A stretch of 38,542 nt of DNA from Amycolatopsis sacchari (GTDB taxonomy: Bacteria; Actinomycetota; Actinomycetes; Mycobacteriales; Pseudonocardiaceae), in NCBI RefSeq assembly GCF_900114035.1, contig NZ_FORP01000040.1, positions 1 to 38,542 of the forward strand, in the 5' to 3' direction. The notes beneath the pieces were generated by a model. It was not told where the DNA came from and did not search any database. It saw only the letters and a list, made by a program, of their open reading frames with translations. The stretch's first letter is position 1. Each line of letters opens with the position of its first letter. This document shows, piece after piece, positions 24,729 through 33,866 of this stretch. The position numbers and the translations under genes were made by a program.

Positions 24729-25097
24729 TCACTCAGGTCCGCCGCACCGGCGGGACGGCCGGGTGGCGCCGTCGTTGAACCTCGCCAGCAGCGTGGCGAA
24801 GGTGCGGACGTCGGATGCCGTCCACGACGCGAGGAGCTCGGCCAGCCGCCCGGTCCGCGCGGCCCGGACCTCGTGGAGCTGCCGCGAGACGGTCGGCAGG
24901 GTGACGCCGGCGTGGCACGCCAGCGCGGTGACCCGGCACGGGCCCTGCTCGGCCAGGTGGGCCAGCAGCCGGTACGCGGCGTCGGTGAGCTCGCGGCGCA
25001 CGTCGCGGCGCGGACGTCCCGACGCGGCCCGGTCCTGGCGGACGAAGACGGCGAACTCGCGTTCGAGGTCCGCGATCGTTCCCTCGTCCAGCGTCAT
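24729..25097 (-). pseudogene. MarR-family regulator lacking its wing
   Basis: 122 residues remain. The N-terminal helix (IADLEREFAVFVRQ), helix-turn-helix (GPCRVTALACHAGVTLPTVSRQ) and C-terminal helix (RLAELLASWTASDVRTFATLLARFND) are good MarR sequence. The wing and start of helix 5, about 40 residues in relatives, are absent: VSRQLHE runs straight into VRAARTGRL in frame. Without the wing, sequence-specific binding is unlikely. The start overlaps the stop of the transporter gene (ATGA), so the two formed an operon. Confidence 0.7.
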
Positions 25098-26441
25098 CGC
25101 GGGCCGTCCGCGGTCACGGCGTTGGTGGTGCGCAGCGGCACCGCGTACCGGAAGATCGTGCCGGTCGCCTGCCCGTAGGCGTCCTCGACCACGGCCCGGA
25201 CCGGCGCGGGCAGCCCGGCCGGCCGGGACAGTGACCCACCGGCAGGCACACCCAGCCCCGCCATGACCCTCTGCCCGACGTCGGCGGCCAGCACCGCCCC
25301 GAGCGCGGAGACCCCGATCGTGCCCCCGAGGGTCCGGAAGAACGAGACCGAGGACGTCGCCGCGCCCAGCTGGCCCGGGCGCACCTGGTTCTGCACGGCG
25401 AGCACCAGGTTCTGCAGCATGACGCCCAGCCCCAGGCCGAGCAGGCCCATCGCGAGCGCCAGCCGCCAGTACGGGGTGTCCCGCTCGGTGAAGCCGAGCA
25501 GGGTCAGCCCGCCGGTGATGAGGACGGCCCCGGCGACCAGGAACGGCTTCCACCTCCCGGTGGCCGAGATGATCCGCCCGGCGACGCTGGAGGCGAGCGC
25601 GAGGCCGAGGATCTGCGGCAGGGCGAGGATGCCGGCCATCGTGGGCGACCTGCCTTCGGCCAGCTGGAAGTACTGGCTGACGTAGGTCGCCGCGGCGTAG
25701 AGGGCGACACCGACCGCGAGGCCCGCGATGATCGCCAGCACGACCGTCCGGGTGCGGAACAACCACAGCGGCAGCACCGGGGCCGCGGCCCGCCGTTCGA
25801 CCGCGACGAACGCCAGTGCCAGCACCAGCGTCCCGGCGAGCAGGGCCGCGGTCTGCCAGGACAGCCAGGCGTAGCGGTCGCCGGCGAGCGTCACCCAGAT
25901 CAGCAGGAGCGACGCGGCCGCCGTCAGCAACGCGGAACCGGCCCAGTTGATCTTCACCGAGCCCTTGACGACCGGCAGCTTCAACGTCTTCTGCAGCACG
26001 ACCAGTGCGACGACGGCGAACGGCACGCCGACGAAGAAGCACCAGCGCCAGCCGAGCCAGCCCGTGTCGACGATAAGCCCACCGATCAGAGGCCCGGCAC
26101 TGGTCCCGACCGCGAACACCGCGCCGAAGTAGCCGGAGTACCGGCCGAGCTCCCGCGGCGGGATCATCGTCGCGATGATCACCTGGATCAGCGCCATCAG
26201 CCCGCCCGCGCCGATCCCCTGCACCACGCGCGCCGCGATCAGCAGGCCCGCGTCGGCGGACAGGCCCGACAGCACCGAGCCGACCGTGAAGACGGTCAGG
26301 GCCGCCTGGATGAGCAGCTTCTTCGTGCAGGTCGGCGACGATCGTCGGCAACGCGTTGGTCACGACGGTCGACGACAGGATCGCCACGAAGATCCCGAGG
26401 TACAGGCCGGACAGCGCCTGCAGGATCTGCCTGCGGGTCAT
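25094..26441 (-). pseudogene. DHA2-type MFS multidrug transporter with internal deletions
   Basis: The 5' frame (ATG 26441) reads MTRRQILQALSGLYLGIF and LSSTVVTNALPTIVADLH, helix 1 of a 14-helix EmrB/QacA-type transporter. It then joins, out of frame, KKLLIQAALTVFTVGSVLSG, so helix 2 and the conserved loop-2-3 region are missing. The remainder is continuous from VVQGIGAGGLMALIQV to FFRTLGGTIGVSALGAVLA, but the last helix is also absent: ATGTIF passes directly to PLRTTNAV. Two deletions make export activity improbable. Confidence 0.8.
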
Positions 26442-26445
26442 CGGG

Positions 26446-27231
26446 TCACCGTGCGGCTTGCTCGACGAGCCTGGTGACCACGTCCGGGCGGCTGAGCATG
26501 ACCGCGTGGGAAGCGTCCACCTCGGTGATCCGGGCACCGGCGCGGGCGTCCATGAAGCGCTGCAGGTCCGGGCTGATGGCGCGGTCCTGGCGGGTCAGCA
26601 GGGCCCACGACGGGATCGTGCGGAAACCTTCGGTGGCACTGGGATCGGTGACGGCACGGGTGTTGGCGGGCCGCTGGGTGGTGGCGAGGTCGGCGGCGAG
26701 GGTCGGGTCGAGGTCACCGGCGAAGGCCGTGCGGAACTGCGCCGGGTCGATGGTGACCTCGGCGCCACCGGGCACCGGGGTGGTGATCAGCGGCAGCGGG
26801 GTCGCGGACTTCGCGGCGAGGTCGCCGATGGTCTCCCCCTGCACCGGGATGAACCCGGCGACGTAGACGAGGGCCTTCACGTCGGGCACGGCCGTGGCGG
26901 CGTTGGTGATGACCGCGCCGCCGTAGGAGTGACCGACCAGCACCTTCGGACCGCCGATGGTGGCCAGGTAGCTCGTGACGTACGCGGTGTCGCTGGTCAG
27001 GCCCTGGAGCGGGTCGGCGATGGCGCGCACCGGGTAGCCGTCGCGGCGCAGCCGTTCGATCACGGGGTTCCAGCTCGAGGAGTCCGCCCACGCGCCGTGG
27101 ACGAGCACGACGGTCGGCTTCGGGGCGCCCGGTGAGCCACCGGTGGCCGAAGCCGTGGCCGACACGGTGCCGGCGAGCAGGGCGAGCACCGCGACACCGC
27201 CGGCGGCGAGGCGGGAAATGCGGAAACGCAT
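26446..27231 (-). CDS. Exported alpha/beta hydrolase
   Basis: 261 residues with a signal peptide: basic MRFRISR, hydrophobic LAAGGVAVLALLAGTV, cleavage probably near ATASA (about residue 29). Core: VVLVHGAWADSSSW (oxyanion), nucleophile Ser102 in GHSYGG, acid in LLTRQDRAISPD, His in DASHAVMLSRP. The pattern matches the salicylate-esterase/plant-MES-like hydrolases common in actinomycetes. The product acts outside the cell or in the periplasm-like space. Its stop is 5 bp from the start of the transporter pseudogene. Confidence 0.9.
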   Translation of the reverse strand: MRFRISRLAAGGVAVLALLAGTVSATASATGGSPGAPKPTVVLVHGAWADSSSWNPVIERLRRDGYPVRAIADPLQGLTSDTAYVTSYLATIGGPKVLVGHSYGGAVITNAATAVPDVKALVYVAGFIPVQGETIGDLAAKSATPLPLITTPVPGGAEVTIDPAQFRTAFAGDLDPTLAADLATTQRPANTRAVTDPSATEGFRTIPSWALLTRQDRAISPDLQRFMDARAGARITEVDASHAVMLSRPDVVTRLVEQAAR

Positions 27232-27265
27232 GGGAAGTCCTTTCCAGAAGACGTGCCGGGGTTCC

Positions 27266-27288
27266 GCCCCGCCGGGTGGCGGCGGGGC
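27266..27288 (-). terminator. Hairpin between FAD oxidoreductase and exported hydrolase genes
   Basis: GCCCCGCCG (27266-27274) and CGGCGGGGC (27280-27288) are perfect 9-bp arms with a 5-nt loop, 21 bp after the oxidoreductase stop. No T-run follows. It could end or attenuate the transcript coming from 29278. Confidence 0.45.
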
Positions 27289-27309
27289 CGGAAGACCGGT
27301 GGGACGGGG

Positions 27310-28716
27310 TCAGCGGCCGTAGGCTTCGAGCAGCCGCAGCCACACCTCGCTGACCGTCGGGAACGCCGGGACCGCGTGCCAGAGCCGATCGATCGGGACC
27401 TCACCGGCCACCGCGATCGTGGCCGCGTGGAGCATTTCCGCGACATCCGGACCTACCAGAGTCACGCCGACGACCACCTTGCGGTCCTCGTCGACGACCA
27501 TCCGGGCGTGTCCCCGGTAGCCCTCGGCGTGCAGCGAGGACCCGGCCGTGGCGGCCAGGTCGTAGTCCACGACCCGGATGCGCAGCCCGGCGGCCTCGGC
27601 CTTGGCGGCGGTCAGTCCTACGGCGGCGATTTCGGGGTCGGTGAACACGACCTGCGGCACCGCGCGCTCGTCGGCGGTGGCCGCGTGGCGGCCCCACGGC
27701 GCGTCGTCGACGGGTTCCCCCTTGGCGCGGGCCACGATCGCGTCACCCACCGCGCGAGCCTGGTATTTGCCTTGGTGCGTCAGCAAAACCCGCCGGTTCA
27801 CGTCACCGGCCGCGTAGAGCCAGTCGTTGACCCGCAGGGTGTCGTCGACCGTGAGCCAGGCACCCGGCGTCAGGCCGATGGTCTCCAGACCGAGGTCCTG
27901 GGTGTTGGGTGTGCGGCCGATCGCGACGAGCAGCTCGTCGGCTTCGACGTGTTCGCCGTAGGTGAGCGTGATCGCCACCGTGCCGTCGTCGTTGCGCTTG
28001 ACGGACGCGGCCTCGGCGCCGACGCGCACCGAAACTCCCTTTTCCCGCAAGGAAGACGCGACCAGCTCGCCGACGAACGGCTCGTTGAGGTGTAACACGC
28101 CGTCACGGGCCAGCATCGTCACCGAAGACCCCAGCTCGCTGAACGCGGTCGCCATCTCCGAGGCCACGACACCGCCGCCGATGATCGCCAACCGGGCCGG
28201 AACCTCCTTCGCCGCAACGGTTTCGCGGCTCGTCCACGGCTTCGCGTCGCGGAGGCCCTCGATGTCCGGGACCAGCGCGCCGCTGCCGGTGGCCACGACG
28301 ACCGCGTGACGCGCGGTCAGTGTCGTGGTGGTGCCGTCGGCGGCGGTGACCTCGACGACCCGGTCGCCCGCGATCCGGCCGTGCCCGCGGTGCAACGGGA
28401 TACCGACCGAGTCGAGCCAGGACACCTGGCCTTCGTCGTTCCAGTTCGAGGCGAACTCGTCGCGCCTGCGGAGCACGGCGGCGACGTCGAGCTCGCCCGT
28501 CACCGCCTCCCGCGCGCCGGGCACCTGCCGGGCCGCGCGCAACGCCGCCCCGCTGCGCAGCAGCGCCTTGGTCGGCATGCACGCCCAGTAGGAGCACTCG
28601 CCGCCGACCAGCTCGCGCTCGACGATCGCGGCGGTCAGACCGCCTTGCACCACCCGGTCGGCCACGTTCTCCCCGACCGGGCCGGCCCCGATGACGACGA
28701 CGTCGTAGGTGGTCAT
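27310..28716 (-). CDS. Pyridine nucleotide-disulfide oxidoreductase (class I, FAD)
   Basis: 468 residues. FAD site GAGPVG (10-15), redox-active pair Cys41-x4-Cys46 in ECSYWACMPTK, NAD(P) site IIGGGVVASEMA, second FAD box LYAAGDVN, and C-terminal dimer domain with the active-site His in HAVPAFPTVSE. The dipeptide context (SYWA instead of LNVG) and PAFPTVSE ending match the mercuric reductase/dihydrolipoamide dehydrogenase-like subgroup of unknown substrate. One base separates its ATG from the stop of the HdeD-like gene, so they are co-translated. Confidence 0.92.
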   Translation of the reverse strand: MTTYDVVVIGAGPVGENVADRVVQGGLTAAIVERELVGGECSYWACMPTKALLRSGAALRAARQVPGAREAVTGELDVAAVLRRRDEFASNWNDEGQVSWLDSVGIPLHRGHGRIAGDRVVEVTAADGTTTTLTARHAVVVATGSGALVPDIEGLRDAKPWTSRETVAAKEVPARLAIIGGGVVASEMATAFSELGSSVTMLARDGVLHLNEPFVGELVASSLREKGVSVRVGAEAASVKRNDDGTVAITLTYGEHVEADELLVAIGRTPNTQDLGLETIGLTPGAWLTVDDTLRVNDWLYAAGDVNRRVLLTHQGKYQARAVGDAIVARAKGEPVDDAPWGRHAATADERAVPQVVFTDPEIAAVGLTAAKAEAAGLRIRVVDYDLAATAGSSLHAEGYRGHARMVVDEDRKVVVGVTLVGPDVAEMLHAATIAVAGEVPIDRLWHAVPAFPTVSEVWLRLLEAYGR

Positions 28717-28717
28717 G

Positions 28718-29278
28718 TCACTTCCCCTTCGCGGCGCGGCCGAGCCGGATCGCCGAGACGAGGAAGAAGATGCCGCCGAGGACGGCGTAACCGGCCACAT
28801 TGGTCAGCGAGGGCTTCGCCCCGGAGGCACCGAGGATGAAGTTGGCGCCGGCCAGCACGGAGATGCCGCCGCTGAGGATCATCGGCCACTGCCCGCCCAT
28901 CCTGCGGCGGACCAGCGCCACGATCAGCTGGACCAGCCCGGCCACGATCGCCCAGGCACCCCACACCCGCAGCACGGCCGGGATACCGGAAGCCGCGGCG
29001 ACACCGATGCCGATGGTGGCGAGCAGGCTGATCGCCATGTTCACGTACAGCCCGCGGACCGACTTGGAGCCCTTGGCCGACCGGGCGTCCACAATGGCCG
29101 AACCGACGTCGAACAGCGGGTAGACGACGACCAGGACGATCCCGGCCGGCCCCAGCCCGGATTTGGTCGTCAGGAACACCAGGACCGCCCACACGATGGC
29201 GAACGCGAAGCGCACGAAGTACAACCGGCGCAGTGCCGGAGCGAACCCACCGACGGCGGGCGAGTCGACTGAAGTCAC
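28718..29278 (-). CDS. HdeD/DUF308-like membrane protein
   Basis: 186 residues with about six hydrophobic segments (for example FAFAIVWAVLVFLT, AGIVLVVVYPLFDVGSAIVD, WGAWAIVAGLVQLIVALV, LGGIFFLVSAIRL). The pattern of paired helices joined by short loops is that of DUF308/HdeD proteins, linked to acid or membrane stress in Enterobacteria but uncharacterised here. GTG start at 29278 with AAGGGA upstream. First gene of a minus-strand transcript whose promoter carries two copies of an AcrR-like site (29319-29385). Confidence 0.8.
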   Translation of the reverse strand: MTSVDSPAVGGFAPALRRLYFVRFAFAIVWAVLVFLTTKSGLGPAGIVLVVVYPLFDVGSAIVDARSAKGSKSVRGLYVNMAISLLATIGIGVAAASGIPAVLRVWGAWAIVAGLVQLIVALVRRRMGGQWPMILSGGISVLAGANFILGASGAKPSLTNVAGYAVLGGIFFLVSAIRLGRAAKGK

Positions 29279-29318
29279 CAGAATCCCTTCAAAGGCCGCG
29301 GGGAACCTCCCCGACAAG

Positions 29319-29385
29319 ACCGAACGTTCTATCTCCCTCAGCATGGCCGCCTCGCGAGGCAATGTCAAGACCGATCGTTCTTTCC
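29319..29385. promoter_or_regulatory. Two AcrR/TetR-like operator copies
   Basis: On the minus strand GATAGAACGTTCGGTC (29319-29334) and GAAAGAACGATCGGTC (29370-29385) are 51 bp apart. Both match GATAGAACGGTCGGTA at 38327-38342 upstream of the TetR gene. They cover the promoter region of the HdeD-like gene, so that gene and the FAD oxidoreductase are likely under the same TetR-type repressor. Confidence 0.7.
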
Positions 29386-29405
29386 GATGTCTTACGCACC
29401 GGGAA

Positions 29406-29434
29406 ACCCGGCGGACCTCGGGGATCCGCCGGGT
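29406..29434 (-). terminator. Terminator after the HyuB operon
   Basis: ACCCGGCGGA (29406-29415) and TCCGCCGGGT (29425-29434) form a perfect 10-bp stem 4 bp beyond the HyuB stop; on the minus strand it is followed by TTTCCC. This marks the end of the five-gene catabolic operon. Confidence 0.8.
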
Positions 29435-29438
29435 CGGC

Positions 29439-31736
29439 TCAGGCCCAGCTCCGGTATTCGTCGGCGGGCAGCGGGTGGTCCACGGGTACCACCCGCGAAT
29501 GGACCGCGGTCAGGCAGCCGGGGCAGAACAACTGGCGGAACACGACTTCCGCGTCGACGTACTCGAGCGGGTCGTGCCAGATGTGCGGTCCCGCCTCGGT
29601 GGGCGGCGCGTCGCGGCGGGCGAGCCCGGCGACGAACGCGCCCCCTTCCAGTGGCCCGATTTCCGTTCCACAGTGGACACACGCCACCGTCCCGTCGGCC
29701 AGTACGGCGAGGTTGTCGTCCAGTCGCCGCACCTCGCCCAGGTCCGGTGTGCCGATGGGCGTCAGCCCGGTCAGCCCCGCGCCGGAAGCCCGGCGACGCC
29801 GCAGTTCCGCGCGTCGCTCCTGGGTCGCCGCCACGTCCACTTCGCCGCCGCGAAGCACGACGCCGTAGACGTCCGCGGCCGCGGCCACCGTCACACGAAC
29901 CTGCCGCACGTCCTCACGCACGCTTTCGGGCGAGCGGAGCAACGGGTCGCCGTACCCGCCACCGGCCTGCCAGTGCAGGTACAGCGCGTCACCCGGCCCG
30001 AGGTGCGATTCGCCTTCGCAGGGCAGCACCTCGATCTCCCCGCCCAGCTCGCCCAGGCCGGCGGGGATGGTGGCCGCCTGGGCGAGCTGGGGCCGGTGGG
30101 TTCCGCGCACGACGAGATCGAGCTGGGAATTTCCGGGATACCCGCCGGCCAGGCCGACGTTCTGGTTGGCCACCTTGCCGGTACCGGACACGACCAGCGA
30201 CATGGTCCCCTTCTGGTCGGGGTGCTGCACGTAGCAGACCGACCCGCTCATCCCGCCCCGCTGCCGCCCCGGGCCGCCGGAGTCGGTCTCCTCCCGCCGC
30301 CACAACGCCACGAGGGGGTAGAGGTACTCCGTCATCTCGACGTCCGGTGCCCGCGCCGAGGGGATGATCAACCGGCCGCCGGTGTCGACGCCGTCGTGGT
30401 ACACCTGCGCGCCGTAGCCGCCCGCCATGACGTCGAAGACCGGCGACACGAAACCCTTGCTGCCCCCGCCGCGGGTGTCCACACCGGACACCACGCACAG
30501 GTCCGTGGTGCCGTTGCAGATGGACTGCACGTCGGTGCGGTGGGCGGGTTCGGCGTCCAGCATCTTGGCCAGCACCTCGGCGACGAGGTTGCCCGACCCC
30601 CAGGCCGGGCCGAACGGGCCCTTGCCCACCGCGGCCGGGAAGGACGCGTTGGTGATCGTGTCCTCGTCGGTGACGATCTCGAAGCAGCGCATCAGCCCGC
30701 CCGCCGCCCACGGGATGTCCCCGGCCAGCAACGGGAGCATCGTGAAGACGATCCCCGCCCGCAGCCCCGGGTAGGGGCAGTTGATGATGCCGGTCTGCTC
30801 AGCGGTGCCGCGGAAGTCGAAGACGAGCTTGCCGGCTTCCTTGGTCATCGCGACCTTGATGGCGTGCAGGCCGCGGTCGCCGGTCCCCGACTGCTCCTGG
30901 TAGCCGACCGCGGACCACGTCCCGTCCGGCAGGGTCTCGAGCTTCGCGCGCAGCCGCCGTTCGGCGTCGTCCATCATCCGCCGCATCACCGACTTCACGG
31001 TGTCGGCGCCGTACTTGGTGATCAGCCGGAGGATCTGCTCGGCCGCGTTCTTGTTGGCGGCGATCTTCGCGCGCAGGTCGAGGCCCACCAGGTGCGGCAG
31101 CCGGGACCGGCGGACCCACGCGTCGGCGACGTCGCGCTGCAGCACCCCGCCGCGCACCACCTTCATCGGCGGGGTCGGGACGGCCTCGCCGAAGACGTCC
31201 TGCGCGGACGGGCTGAACGAGCCCGGCCGCGGCCCGCCGAGGTCGACCTGGTGGGCGATCGCGGTGGTCCAGCCGAACAGCTTGCCGTCGTGGAAGACCG
31301 GCGCGAGGACCGCGGCGTCGTTCTGGTGCAGCCCGCCGCCGATCCACGGGTCGTTGCACAGGAACATGTCCCCCTCGGCGATGCCGGGGTTGTCGCTGCG
31401 GTGGCGCAGCGTCCAGGTGATCGCCAGGTCCATCGAGCCGATCAGGCCGATGTTGTACGTGCCGACCTGGACCTGCTCGCCGAGCTCGTCGCAGATGGAG
31501 AAGTTGAAGTCGTTGGACTCGGTGACGACGTGCGAGCCCGACATGCGCCGCAGCGTCTCCCCCATCTCCTGGGTGATCGCCCACAGCCGGTGCCGGACGA
31601 CCTCGTAGGTGAGCGCGTCCACGTCGGCGTCGCCGGTCTGGTGCAGCGGCAGGGACGGCGAGATCTGCCGCAGCAGTTCTTCGCGCGGCATCGGGCGGCT
31701 GGTGAACTCGTCCGCGCCGGGGATTCGAGAAGTCAT
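29439..31736 (-). CDS. HyuB-type hydantoinase/carboxylase subunit fused to acetone-carboxylase-gamma-like zinc domain
   Basis: 765 residues. Residues about 40-560 are the hydantoinase-B/oxoprolinase fold (ALTYEVVRHRLWAITQEMG, GDMFLCNDPWIGGGLHQND with metal-ligand His/Asp, GGSKGF). Residues about 670-765 form an extra domain with two Cys pairs, Cys686-Cys689 (CVHC) and Cys738-Cys741 (CPGC), spaced and surrounded (VVFRQLFCPGC) as in the gamma subunit of acetone carboxylase. Acetone and acetophenone carboxylases have this as a separate small protein; I infer a fusion. With HyuA it should form an ATP-dependent complex. ATG is 7 bp after the HyuA stop. Confidence 0.88.
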   Translation of the reverse strand: MTSRIPGADEFTSRPMPREELLRQISPSLPLHQTGDADVDALTYEVVRHRLWAITQEMGETLRRMSGSHVVTESNDFNFSICDELGEQVQVGTYNIGLIGSMDLAITWTLRHRSDNPGIAEGDMFLCNDPWIGGGLHQNDAAVLAPVFHDGKLFGWTTAIAHQVDLGGPRPGSFSPSAQDVFGEAVPTPPMKVVRGGVLQRDVADAWVRRSRLPHLVGLDLRAKIAANKNAAEQILRLITKYGADTVKSVMRRMMDDAERRLRAKLETLPDGTWSAVGYQEQSGTGDRGLHAIKVAMTKEAGKLVFDFRGTAEQTGIINCPYPGLRAGIVFTMLPLLAGDIPWAAGGLMRCFEIVTDEDTITNASFPAAVGKGPFGPAWGSGNLVAEVLAKMLDAEPAHRTDVQSICNGTTDLCVVSGVDTRGGGSKGFVSPVFDVMAGGYGAQVYHDGVDTGGRLIIPSARAPDVEMTEYLYPLVALWRREETDSGGPGRQRGGMSGSVCYVQHPDQKGTMSLVVSGTGKVANQNVGLAGGYPGNSQLDLVVRGTHRPQLAQAATIPAGLGELGGEIEVLPCEGESHLGPGDALYLHWQAGGGYGDPLLRSPESVREDVRQVRVTVAAAADVYGVVLRGGEVDVAATQERRAELRRRRASGAGLTGLTPIGTPDLGEVRRLDDNLAVLADGTVACVHCGTEIGPLEGGAFVAGLARRDAPPTEAGPHIWHDPLEYVDAEVVFRQLFCPGCLTAVHSRVVPVDHPLPADEYRSWA

Positions 31737-31743
31737 GGTGTCC

Positions 31744-33846
31744 TCACTGGTAGCGCAGCACGAGGTTGCCGAGGTGGTCGACGCGGCCGGTGACCCCGGC
31801 GGGGATCACGACCACGGTGGTCGGGACGTCGACGATCGCGGGTCCGGCGAGTTCGTGGCCCGCCCGCAGCCGGGCGTAGTCGTAGACGGGCGTCATCACG
31901 TAGCCGGTCTGGGAGTCGAGGCAGACCGAGCGTTCGCCGAGCAGGGCTTCGCGCGGGTCGGCGCTGTCGGCCTCCGGCACTTCCGGCAGCACGACCGGGA
32001 AACCGAGCCCCGCCTTGGCCCGCATGCGGTAGGTGATCGCCTGCACGCCGGCTTCGCGGTAGCCGGCACCGCTGCCGTTGATGCGTTCGTACTGCTCCTC
32101 GAAGCGTTCGAGGATCTCCTCGCCGGTGCGCTCGGTGAACTTCGCGTCCGGGACGGCCGTCGCGAGTTCGGTCACCTGCATCGAGTACCGCAGGTCGATC
32201 TCGCGGTGCAGCGAGACGTCGTGGAACTTCACCTTCTGCGCCTCCAGCGCGCGCTGCAGGTCGGCCTCCAGCCGCGCGAAGTGCGCCTCGAGCACCGTGT
32301 GGTCGACGGGGAACGACGACGGATCGGACAGCTCCGCGCTCAAGGCGACGTCCGAAGCCGCGAGCCCGTACGCCGAGAAGGCCGACGCGACCGGCCCCAG
32401 CGGCACGACGACCTCGCGCACGCCGAGGTCCTGGCAGTAGCCGGCGCAGTGCGCCGGTCCCGCTCCCCCGAACGCGTAGACGACGAAGTCACGCGGGTCG
32501 TAACCGGCCTGCACGACGGCCCGGCGCAGGAGATCGCCCGCCTGCGCGTTCTGCACCTCGTGGATGGCGATGGCGGCTTCCTCGACGGTGAGCCCGAGCG
32601 GCTCCGCCACGTGCACGCGGATCGCCTCCCGCGCGAGGTCCATCCGCAGCGGCTTGCGGCCGCCGAGCAGGCCCCGCTCGCTGAGGATGCCGAGCACGAG
32701 GTTGGCGTCGGTGTTCGTCGGCCGCGTCCCGCCGTTGCCGTAGCAGGCCGGGCCGGGCACGGCTTCGGCGCTCTGCGGGCCCAGCCGCAGGTTGCCGCCT
32801 TCGTCCACGGACGCGATCGCGCCCCCGCCGGAACCGATGGTGTGCACGCGGATCGTCGCCGCGTTGATCGGGAACTGGTTGACGACCGAACCGGGCGCCA
32901 TCACCGGTTCGCCGTCGACGATGAGGCCCGCGAGGAACGTCGTGCCGCCGACGTCGGTGGTGATGACGTTGCGGTGGCCCAGCTGCCCGGCCAGGCGCAT
33001 CCCGCCGACGACACCGCCGGACAGGACGGACCCCACGGTGGTGATGGCGTGCTCGGGGGCCCGGTCGGCGGTGATCGTGCCGCCTTCGCTCTGCATGACG
33101 AGCAGCGGCCCCTTGAGCCCGCCTTCCTCCAGGTGCTTCCGCAGCGGCAGCAGGTAGGTGCGCAGCCTCGGGCCGATCTGCGCGTTCATGATCGTCGTGG
33201 AGGTGCGCGCGAATTCGCGGATGCGGGGGCTGACCTCCGAGGACAACGTCACGTACACCTCCGGCGCGATCTCGTGGATGAGCTCGCGGACGCGCTGCTC
33301 GTGCACGGCGTTCTTGAACGACCACAGCAGGCAGACGGCTATCGCCTCGACACCTTGGTCCACAAGGGACTGTGCGACGCGGCGGACCTCGTCCTCGTCA
33401 AGGGGCACCAGGACCTTCCCCGCGTGGTCGATCCGCTCGGTGACCTCCAGTGCCCGGTACTTCGGGATCAGCGGCGCGGGTTTGCGCTGGCGCAGCGTGT
33501 CCTGGATTTCGTGCGCGGAGCGGCCGAGCGTGCGGCCTTCGGCGTTCATGATGTAGATCGCGTCGCGGTGGCCCTTGGTGGCGATCAGCCCGACGTCGGC
33601 GACCTGGCCCTGGACCAGTGCGTTGATCGAGGCGGTCGTGCCGTGGGCGATGTAGTCGGTCTGCGCGAGCAGTTCGCCGACGCCGATGCCGAGCTCGGCG
33701 GCGAGGTCGTCGATCGCGCGCATGACGCCGACTTCGCGGTTCGGCGGGGTGGTCGGTGTCTTGGCCGACACGATCCGCCCGGCGCCGTCGGAGGCGACCG
33801 CGTCGGTGAACGTGCCGCCGACGTCGATGCCCAGTGCGTATGGCAT
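31744..33846 (-). CDS. HyuA-type hydantoinase/oxoprolinase/acetone carboxylase subunit
   Basis: 700 residues. N-terminal ASKHA-type nucleotide site GIDVGGTFTDAV (6-17), then HGTTASINALVQG, second nucleotide box TTDVGGTTFLAG, HTIGSGGGAIA and FGGAGPAHCAGYC, all HyuA hallmarks. In the family this subunit spends ATP (or carbonyl phosphate formation) to open a cyclic amide or to carboxylate a ketone with the HyuB partner. AGGAG lies 7 bp before the ATG, 20 bp after the monooxygenase stop. Substrate is not predictable from sequence alone. Confidence 0.9.
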   Translation of the reverse strand: MPYALGIDVGGTFTDAVASDGAGRIVSAKTPTTPPNREVGVMRAIDDLAAELGIGVGELLAQTDYIAHGTTASINALVQGQVADVGLIATKGHRDAIYIMNAEGRTLGRSAHEIQDTLRQRKPAPLIPKYRALEVTERIDHAGKVLVPLDEDEVRRVAQSLVDQGVEAIAVCLLWSFKNAVHEQRVRELIHEIAPEVYVTLSSEVSPRIREFARTSTTIMNAQIGPRLRTYLLPLRKHLEEGGLKGPLLVMQSEGGTITADRAPEHAITTVGSVLSGGVVGGMRLAGQLGHRNVITTDVGGTTFLAGLIVDGEPVMAPGSVVNQFPINAATIRVHTIGSGGGAIASVDEGGNLRLGPQSAEAVPGPACYGNGGTRPTNTDANLVLGILSERGLLGGRKPLRMDLAREAIRVHVAEPLGLTVEEAAIAIHEVQNAQAGDLLRRAVVQAGYDPRDFVVYAFGGAGPAHCAGYCQDLGVREVVVPLGPVASAFSAYGLAASDVALSAELSDPSSFPVDHTVLEAHFARLEADLQRALEAQKVKFHDVSLHREIDLRYSMQVTELATAVPDAKFTERTGEEILERFEEQYERINGSGAGYREAGVQAITYRMRAKAGLGFPVVLPEVPEADSADPREALLGERSVCLDSQTGYVMTPVYDYARLRAGHELAGPAIVDVPTTVVVIPAGVTGRVDHLGNLVLRYQ

Positions 33847-33866
33847 TGCGTTTCTCCTGGTGTCCG

